DNA from: Actinomycetota bacterium
Lineage (GTDB): Bacteria; Actinomycetota; Humimicrobiia; Humimicrobiales; Humimicrobiaceae
DNA: 13,751 bases
NCBI GenBank assembly: GCA_028695395.1
Contig: JAQVJB010000043.1
Coordinates: 1-13,751, forward strand
Reading direction: 5' to 3'
Below, in pieces: positions 1 to 4,961 of the stretch (the stretch's first letter is position 1; each line of letters starts with the position of its first letter). The notes under the pieces were generated by a model, which was not told the DNA's origin, did no database searches, and was given only the letters and a program-made list of their open reading frames with translations. Both the position numbers and the translations under genes were made by a program.

Positions 1-5
1 AATGA

Positions 6-165
6 CATATTTTAACATGGAGCAGAAAGGACGGAGTGAAGGCTTTAGCCTGAAATGAGTCCGCGGCTCTGCAGCGAACCGAAGGTGAGACGAAAGACCG
101 ACTCCCTCCACTCGCACCAGTAATCTAAGAATAAAATCAAAAGCTATGTTATGTGTTAAAATATG
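6..165. repeat. Tandem repeat unit, copy 1, with 11-bp terminal inverted repeats
   Basis: This is the first of two copies repeating with a period of 167 bp (for example position 4 matches 171 and 61 matches 228). It is bounded by CATATTTTAAC (6-16) and its exact reverse complement GTTAAAATATG (155-165), so the whole 160-nt unit could be closed by an 11-bp stem or could be a small element with terminal inverted repeats. The core, about 18-119, is GC-rich against AT-rich flanks and contains a GGC-TTTA-GCC hairpin (41-50). The outer core helix seen in copy 2 is damaged here: GGAGCAG (19-25) pairs with CGACTCC (99-105) only through its first four bases and its last. No ORF of useful length covers it. 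I do not recognise the family; strand is not established, although a CCA-like end favours reading it on the plus strand. Confidence 0.85.
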
Positions 166-183
166 CCAGTGACATATTTTAAC
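155..183. repeat. Perfect 11-bp inverted repeat at the junction of the two repeat units
   Basis: GTTAAAATATG (155-165) and CATATTTTAAC (173-183) are exact reverse complements separated by seven bases (CCAGTGA). The left half is the right end of copy 1 and the right half is the left end of copy 2. As RNA it could form a local hairpin, or each half could instead pair with the other end of its own unit. Confidence 0.85.
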
Positions 184-316
184 CTGGAGTCGAAAGGACG
201 GAGTGAAGGCTTTAGCCTGAAATGAGTCCGCGGCTCTGCAGCGAACCGAAGGTGAGACGAAAGACCGACTCCCTCCACTCGCACCAGTAATCTAAGAATA
301 AAATCAACAGCTATGT
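171..316. repeat. Tandem repeat unit, copy 2, right end missing
   Basis: This copy matches 4-149 over 146 positions with four differences (184, 190, 191 and 308). Two of these, 190-191 TC instead of CA, restore a perfect 7-bp helix between GGAGTCG (186-192) and CGACTCC (266-272). Other possible helices are GGAC/GTCC (196-199 with 226-229), GGC-TTTA-GCC (208-217), ACC-GAA-GGT (245-253) and a pseudoknot GAGTG/CACTC (201-205 with 276-280). The core 185-286 is about 58% G+C by hand count. The match to copy 1 stops at 316 and the right-hand inverted repeat is absent; a T-rich tract takes its place. The core ends in CTCCACTCGCACCA (273-286), like a tRNA 3' end. A structured non-coding RNA or a decayed mobile element are both possible. 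Confidence 0.85.
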
Positions 317-375
317 CTTCTTTATTCTTTTATTTTTTATTTTATTTATCTGGAAATACTGTATAAATATTTATT

Positions 376-407
376 ATATATAAAATGATATAAATCATTT
401 TATATAT
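376..407. repeat. Perfect 14-bp AT-rich inverted repeat
   Basis: ATATATAAAATGAT (376-389) is the exact reverse complement of ATCATTTTATATAT (394-407), with a 4-nt spacer ATAA. The length is more than AT-richness alone would readily give. It could be an operator, a cruciform or a weak hairpin; its stem has one G:C pair, so it would be a poor intrinsic terminator. Confidence 0.8.
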
Positions 408-573
408 TTCTTAAGTGATAGGCATATTATAAAAAAAGATATGGCTCAGATTTATGGAAAATATTTTAAAGGTTGAATTCGATTTTTAATTTTATAAAAA
501 CAATATAAAGTTTTATAAAAATATATATTTAAATATTGAACTTTTAGCCAAAAAAAACAGTGGCTTTAAGACT

Positions 574-583
574 AAAAAGGAGA
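574..583 (+). promoter_or_regulatory. Shine-Dalgarno site deciding the start of the DUF2249 protein
   Basis: AAAAAGGAGA lies with GGAG seven bases before ATG 590. An in-frame GTG at 560 would make the protein ten residues longer but has no such site, so ATG 590 is preferred. Confidence 0.8.
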
Positions 584-589
584 AAAAAT

Positions 590-1327
590 ATGAAAAATAA
601 GTGGGAAGATAAAAAAGCATCATTTGCCGTCATAGATGTCAGAAAACTGACAAGCAATTTTTTACCTATGATTCTAAATAAAGCGCAACAGGTAAATCTG
701 GATAACGGAATATGTATTATCCAAAGTTTTGAGCCTAAACCTTTATATTCAGCAATGAATGATTTAGGATTTGAGCATGTAACTGAAAAAATCTCTAATC
801 ATGAATACAGAGCTTATTTTTATAGGACAGAAATAAAAAAGATTACTTATGAAAGTGGAGCCGATATGCCATTTAAACCGACAGCAATCGTTAATTATAA
901 AGCTGTTGACGATGAACTTGCAGGGACTGTTGTTGATTTCTGGGAATTAATATGGGGGAAAGAGGATTCAGCAATTGATTTAAAAACAAAACTGCTCCTT
1001 TCCATGAGTAATGCCATTGGGGCTTCAAGGTTCAGGCAGGCAACCAGGGAGCTTATAAAAGCATACTCCCTTGGTGCTACTGTTAAAGAATTTGATGAAC
1101 TTTTTTCGTTATTTGCCTGGAACCAGGGAATAGGTCATTTTTCTTCAGAGATAGGTCCCTCAACTGTTTTTGGTGTATATAAACAGATAAAGAAGAGAGA
1201 GAAGGAAGGTTTAGATAAGCGAAATATCCTGGATGAGATAATGGAAACATTTGGAGATAAAAACCCTGACGTAAATACTCTTTATAAAAAGAAAATCAAA
1301 TGTTGTGAAAAAATTGATGAAAAATAA
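590..1327 (+). CDS. DUF2249 domain protein fused to a carboxymuconolactone decarboxylase-like domain
   Basis: The product has 245 residues and appears cytoplasmic, with no signal peptide or membrane segment. Residues about 12-79 match the DUF2249 pattern, a small TusA-like fold: a beta strand ending in DVRKL (16-20), then IIQSFEPKPLY (43-53) and a GFE turn (60-62). Residues about 110-200 look like an AhpD/carboxymuconolactone decarboxylase helical domain (FWELIW, LLLSMSNAIG, ELIKAYSLGAT, then a GIGHF segment with His183). The CxxC expected in redox-active members of that fold is missing; the matching stretch reads SNAIGASRF. The C-terminal tail is charged with a CC pair. No function can be assigned: DUF2249 proteins are poorly characterised, and without the cysteines peroxidase chemistry is unlikely. 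It stands alone, 185 bp before tig, probably as its own unit. Confidence 0.75.
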   Translation: MKNKWEDKKASFAVIDVRKLTSNFLPMILNKAQQVNLDNGICIIQSFEPKPLYSAMNDLGFEHVTEKISNHEYRAYFYRTEIKKITYESGADMPFKPTAIVNYKAVDDELAGTVVDFWELIWGKEDSAIDLKTKLLLSMSNAIGASRFRQATRELIKAYSLGATVKEFDELFSLFAWNQGIGHFSSEIGPSTVFGVYKQIKKREKEGLDKRNILDEIMETFGDKNPDVNTLYKKKIKCCEKIDEK

Positions 1328-1371
1328 AATAAGCTGCATAAAAACAAAATTTTCCGGTTTTTAGCCCTTGT

Positions 1372-1400
1372 TTGTATTTTTATTTAAATTTATTTATAAT
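1372..1400 (+). promoter_or_regulatory. Candidate sigma-70-type promoter for tig-clpP-clpX
   Basis: TTGTAT (1372-1377) and a perfect TATAAT (1395-1400) are separated by 17 bp, the ideal spacing. It would give a transcript starting near 1407 and a leader of about 105 nt before tig. The -35 matches consensus at only its first three bases and the region is AT-rich, so chance remains possible. No CIRCE element is visible. Confidence 0.5.
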
Positions 1401-1496
1401 AAGTTGTTTAATTTTAGGCACGGTGAATTTTATATATTTTTCAAATTTATTCAGGCGGCTTATAAATATTTATATTTGGGATTTTCCATATTACCT

Positions 1497-1506
1497 AAGG
1501 AGGGTG
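1497..1506 (+). promoter_or_regulatory. Strong Shine-Dalgarno site deciding the TTG start of tig
   Basis: AAGGAGGGTG is close to a full anti-SD match. The nearer GTG at 1504 is followed at once by a stop, so the TTG at 1513, nine bases after GGAGG, is the start. Confidence 0.85.
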
Positions 1507-1512
1507 TAAAAG

Positions 1513-2982
1513 TTGAGTTACAGTATCAAGAGCCAGGAGAAGCTGGAGAAAAATAAAGTAAAGCTGAAAGTAGAAGTTTCAGATGGTTATTTCAAGAAAT
1601 CATTAGGGAAAGCATATAAGGATATTTCTGAAAAGGCAAAAATCCCTGGTTTCAGAAAAGGAAGAATACCTTATGAAATCATAGACATTAATTATGGCAA
1701 AGAATATGTTCTGTCTGAAGCAGCAAATATTTCAATTTCTGAACTTTATCCTGAAATAATTGAAAGTTCTGACATAAAACCTATAGATTATCCAAAAGTA
1801 GATATTGATGGGGAGATAGTTGAAAACAAACCAATTAATTTCCTTATTACAGTTGATGTCGAGCCTGAAGCAGAAGTAGCAGAATATAAAGGGATCAAAG
1901 CAGACGGCCTGCCTACAGATGTTGAGGAAGAAGAAATAAATTCTCAGATTGAAAATCTTCGCAACAGATTTGCTTCACTTGAGCCGATTGATGAAAATGA
2001 TGTATCTAAAAAGAATGATATTGCAACAATAGATTTTAAAGGCACTATCGACGGGAAGGAATTCGAGGGCGGAAGCTATAATGATTATGTTTTAGACATA
2101 GGGGCAGGCATGCTTTATAAAGAAATAGAGGAAGCTCTTGTCGGCCTTAAAAAGGGTGAGGAAACAAATGTAAGCGTTAAAATGCCCAAAGAAATAGAAA
2201 ATAAGGAAATCGCAGGCAAAAAAGCTGAATTCAATTTAAAAATGAAGGAAATCAAGAGAAAAATACTTCCGGAAGTTGATGAAGAATTTCTTAAAAATAT
2301 GGGAGATTTTGAAAATGCCGAAGCTTTGAAGGAATTTATAAAAAACAATCTTAAAGAACAAAAAGAAAATGCCAGACAAAATAAGATATTCTCTGACATT
2401 GTCAAATACCTGGTAGATAATTCAAAAATAGATATTCCAAAAATCATGATTGATAATGAGATAAAAGAGCTCAAACATGATTTCGAACATAAGCTTGAAG
2501 ATCAGAAGATAACAAAAGAACAATATTTATCTTACTTCAATATTACTGAAGATAAATTTGAAAAGGATTTCGAGCAAAGAGCTTTAAATAATGTAAAAGA
2601 ATACATAATATTCAATACTCTTGAAAATAATCTGAAAAAAGAAATTGAACCGGATGCAAAAGAAATAGAAGAAGAAAAAGAAAGAATCATAAAGAATACA
2701 GCTAAAGCAGAAGACAAGAAAAAACTTGAAGATTATTTCAAGACAGCTATTGGTGAAAAAAATGTAAAGAGCTCGGTAAGAAGAAAAAAACTGGTTGACA
2801 TACTTATTGATAATGCAAAAATAAATGAGATCAGTGCTGAAGAATTAAAAAAAGCCAGCGAACAGAAGAATGAAGATAATGCTGAAAAAGCAAAAAAATC
2901 AAAAATCGACAGTACAAAAAAAGCAGCTAAAACTTCAAAGAAATCTCAGGAAGATGAAGCTGATAAAACCAGTGATAAATAA
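1513..2982 (+). CDS. tig: Trigger factor, ribosome-associated chaperone and prolyl isomerase
   Basis: Trigger factor binds the ribosome exit tunnel and shields nascent chains. The N-terminal ribosome-binding domain carries the signature GFRKGRIP at residues 46-53. An FKBP-type isomerase domain spans about 160-245 (DIATIDFKGTIDG, then DIGAGMLYKEIEEALVG). The rest, to about 435, is the helical SurA-like chaperone domain. The protein has 489 residues, longer than the usual 430-450; the excess is a C-terminal Lys/Ala/Glu/Ser-rich tail from about 440 that looks disordered. It starts at TTG after a strong Shine-Dalgarno site. tig before clpP and clpX is a widely conserved order, and the three are probably cotranscribed from the promoter near 1400. 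Confidence 0.96.
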   Translation: MSYSIKSQEKLEKNKVKLKVEVSDGYFKKSLGKAYKDISEKAKIPGFRKGRIPYEIIDINYGKEYVLSEAANISISELYPEIIESSDIKPIDYPKVDIDGEIVENKPINFLITVDVEPEAEVAEYKGIKADGLPTDVEEEEINSQIENLRNRFASLEPIDENDVSKKNDIATIDFKGTIDGKEFEGGSYNDYVLDIGAGMLYKEIEEALVGLKKGEETNVSVKMPKEIENKEIAGKKAEFNLKMKEIKRKILPEVDEEFLKNMGDFENAEALKEFIKNNLKEQKENARQNKIFSDIVKYLVDNSKIDIPKIMIDNEIKELKHDFEHKLEDQKITKEQYLSYFNITEDKFEKDFEQRALNNVKEYIIFNTLENNLKKEIEPDAKEIEEEKERIIKNTAKAEDKKKLEDYFKTAIGEKNVKSSVRRKKLVDILIDNAKINEISAEELKKASEQKNEDNAEKAKKSKIDSTKKAAKTSKKSQEDEADKTSDK

Positions 2983-3024
2983 ATTATAAAAATAAATTCA
3001 AATAAATATTTAGCGGTGATTTAA

Positions 3025-3624
3025 ATGAAATCAATTAAAAATGACTATCTCATTCCAATGGTGATTGAACAGACCAACAGAGGAGAGAGATCTTTTGATA
3101 TTTATTCAAGATTGCTTAAAGAAAGAATAATTTTTCTTGGCACAGGAATAGATGATAATGTTGCCAACGTGGTTATGGCACAGCTTATCCACCTGGAAGC
3201 TGATGATCCGGAAAAAGACATACAGCTTTATATCAACAGCCCAGGCGGAGTTGTAACTGCAGCACTGGCAATATATGACACAATGCAGTTTATAAAATCC
3301 AAAGTATCTACAATATGTATCGGACAGGCAGCAAGCGCTGCGGCAGTCCTGCTTCTTGCCGGTGAAAAGGGAAAACGGTTTATACTCCCTAATGCAAGAG
3401 TTCTTTTGCACCAGCCTTCAGGAGGATTTGAAGGGACGGCAATTGATGTGGAAATACATACAAGAGAAATGATAAGGCTAAGAGATGCCCTAAATAAAAT
3501 AATTTCAGAACATACAGGTCAGGATATAAGTAAAGTTTCCAAAGATACTGAAAGGGATTTTATATTGAATTCCCAGGAAGCAAAGAAATACGGGATAATA
3601 GATGAAATAATATTTAAAAAATAA
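3025..3624 (+). CDS. clpP: ATP-dependent Clp protease proteolytic subunit ClpP
   Basis: ClpP is the serine peptidase that forms a two-ring, 14-subunit chamber and degrades proteins fed by ClpX. The 199-residue product has a complete catalytic triad: Ser104 in GQAASAAAV, His129 in LLHQPSGG, and Asp178 in DTERDF. The oxyanion-loop motif NSPGG is at 71-75 and the N-terminal IPMVIEQTNRGER is typical. The GQAASAAAVLL form of the active-site segment resembles actinobacterial ClpP2 as I remember it. Only one clpP is present here, not the clpP1-clpP2 pair of many Actinobacteria. The start is ATG 3025, 42 bp after tig, with a modest GGTGAT site. Confidence 0.97.
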   Translation: MKSIKNDYLIPMVIEQTNRGERSFDIYSRLLKERIIFLGTGIDDNVANVVMAQLIHLEADDPEKDIQLYINSPGGVVTAALAIYDTMQFIKSKVSTICIGQAASAAAVLLLAGEKGKRFILPNARVLLHQPSGGFEGTAIDVEIHTREMIRLRDALNKIISEHTGQDISKVSKDTERDFILNSQEAKKYGIIDEIIFKK

Positions 3625-3646
3625 TTATTTTAAGGAGTAATTTAAC

Positions 3647-4921
3647 TTGGCAAATGAAAAAGAAGTAAAAGATGATTTTTTGAAATGCTCTTTTTGCGGT
3701 AAAACCCAAAAGCAGGTTAAAAAATTAATAGCCGGGCACGATGTATTTATCTGTGATGAATGTGTCGAGCTTTGTAATGAAATAATGGATGAGGAAGATA
3801 ATAAAGAAGAAGAAACTGATTTCGGAAATCTTCCCAAGCCTGATGAGATATATAATATTTTAAACAATTATGTAATTGGCCAGGAAAAAGCAAAAAAAGT
3901 TTTATCAGTCGCTGTATATAATCACTATAAAAGAATAAAATTTGAAAGCAAACTGGCTAAGGACGACATAGAGATTCAAAAAAGCAATATCCTCCTTATA
4001 GGCCCCACCGGATGCGGGAAGACTTTGCTTGCCCAGACTCTTGCAAGAATATTAAATGTTCCTTTCTGTATTGCTGATGCAACTACTCTTACAGAAGCCG
4101 GATATGTAGGCGAAGATGTTGAAAATATTTTGCTGAAGCTTATTCAGGCTGCAGATTATGATGTTAAAAGAGCAGAAACAGGAATAATATACATAGATGA
4201 AATAGATAAAATCTCGAGGAAAAGTGAAAATCCCTCAATTACCAGGGATGTTTCAGGGGAAGGCGTTCAGCAGGCATTACTGAAAATATTTGAAGGGACT
4301 GAAGCAAATGTTCCTCCCCAGGGTGGAAGAAAACATCCCCATCAGGAGTTTATCCAGATAAATACTACAAATGTACTTTTTATCTGCGGAGGAGCTTTTG
4401 GAGGTCTTGAAGAGATAATAGAGAGAAGGATAAATAAGAGAAGCGTAGGTTTTATTTCTGATAAAATACCTAAAAAAAATGAGAGAGCAGATATGCTGCT
4501 TCCCCAGGTAATGCCTGAAGATCTTCTGAAATACGGCATGATTCCTGAATTTGTTGGGAGGCTTCCTGTAATATCTGCATTAAAGAATCTTACAGCAAAT
4601 GATCTTGTAAAAATACTGACTGAACCAAAGAACTCCCTATTGAAACAGTACAAGAAAATGTTTGCGCTTGATGAAGTTGAGCTTGTTTTTTCTGATGATG
4701 CTATTAAAACCATTTCTGCGCTTGCTCTTAAAAGAGGAACAGGTGCAAGAGGATTAAGATCAATACTTGAAGAAGTCATGCTTGATATCATGTATGATAT
4801 CCCTTCTATGAAAGATATTAAAAAATATATAGTTACAAGTGATATTGTTTTGAATAAGATACAGGATTCAAAATTATTCAACGAAGAAGACTTATCAGAT
4901 AAAAAAGAAAAACTTGCATAA
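3647..4921 (+). CDS. clpX: ATP-dependent Clp protease ATP-binding subunit ClpX
   Basis: ClpX is the AAA+ unfoldase that recognises tagged substrates and threads them into ClpP. In 424 residues it shows the N-terminal zinc-binding domain (Cys14, Cys17, Cys36, Cys39), Walker A GPTGCGKT (119-126), pore loop GYVGED (152-157), Walker B IIYIDEID (180-187), the GGRKHPHQEF region, and a sensor-2 GARGLR near the C terminus. The ClpP-docking loop tripeptide is VGF rather than the common IGF, a conservative change. An acidic linker (about 48-58) follows the zinc domain. The TTG start at 3647 is supported by AAGGAG at 3632-3637. It lies 22 bp after clpP, so the two are coexpressed. Confidence 0.97.
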   Translation: MANEKEVKDDFLKCSFCGKTQKQVKKLIAGHDVFICDECVELCNEIMDEEDNKEEETDFGNLPKPDEIYNILNNYVIGQEKAKKVLSVAVYNHYKRIKFESKLAKDDIEIQKSNILLIGPTGCGKTLLAQTLARILNVPFCIADATTLTEAGYVGEDVENILLKLIQAADYDVKRAETGIIYIDEIDKISRKSENPSITRDVSGEGVQQALLKIFEGTEANVPPQGGRKHPHQEFIQINTTNVLFICGGAFGGLEEIIERRINKRSVGFISDKIPKKNERADMLLPQVMPEDLLKYGMIPEFVGRLPVISALKNLTANDLVKILTEPKNSLLKQYKKMFALDEVELVFSDDAIKTISALALKRGTGARGLRSILEEVMLDIMYDIPSMKDIKKYIVTSDIVLNKIQDSKLFNEEDLSDKKEKLA

Positions 4922-4961
4922 TAAAATTTTACTTGGTTCATTTTGATTTGATAAAGATATT

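Larger units (their letters stand above)
317..589. other. AT-rich non-coding region between the repeat array and the first gene
   Basis: I see no coding sequence here. It opens with a T-rich stretch (about 318-348) just where copy 2 of the repeat breaks off. A perfect 14-bp palindrome lies at 376-407. Two copies of TTTTATAAAAA lie about 20 bp apart near 490-521. Just before the Shine-Dalgarno site of the first gene, CTTTTAGCCA (541-550) and TGGCTTTAAG (561-570) can pair apart from a central TT/TT mismatch. The promoter of the first gene probably lies in this region, but base composition is too biased to pick one. Confidence 0.7.

Noticed and set aside
48..95. Hammerhead-like string CTGAAATGAG with a later GACGAAAG in the repeat core
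   Set aside because: The catalytic core needs CUGANGA followed by a stem and GAAA with a proper cleavage stem; the two extra bases and missing stem III rule it out by eye.
185..286. A tRNA gene at the repeat core
   Set aside because: The 3' end looks like tRNA, but the T-arm 5' strand (GAAAG) does not pair with CCCTC, no matching acceptor 5' strand exists and no anticodon arm can be drawn.
4..316. CRISPR array or integron attC sites
   Set aside because: Only two long adjacent units with no short spacers; the end motifs do not fit the attC RYYYAAC/GTTRRRY core sites and there are no cassette genes.
1341..1365. Terminator after the DUF2249 gene (AAAAC...GTTTTT)
   Set aside because: The stem is short and nearly all A:T; it would not be a stable intrinsic terminator.
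1368..1556. 62-codon plus-strand ORF before and across the tig start
   Set aside because: Its composition is that of AT-rich leader DNA, it has no ribosome site, covers the probable promoter and Shine-Dalgarno of tig, and overlaps tig in another frame.
4342..4941. 199-codon minus-strand ORF inside clpX
   Set aside because: It is antisense to a fully conserved clpX frame, and its Ser/Ile/Phe-rich composition is typical of an antisense shadow.
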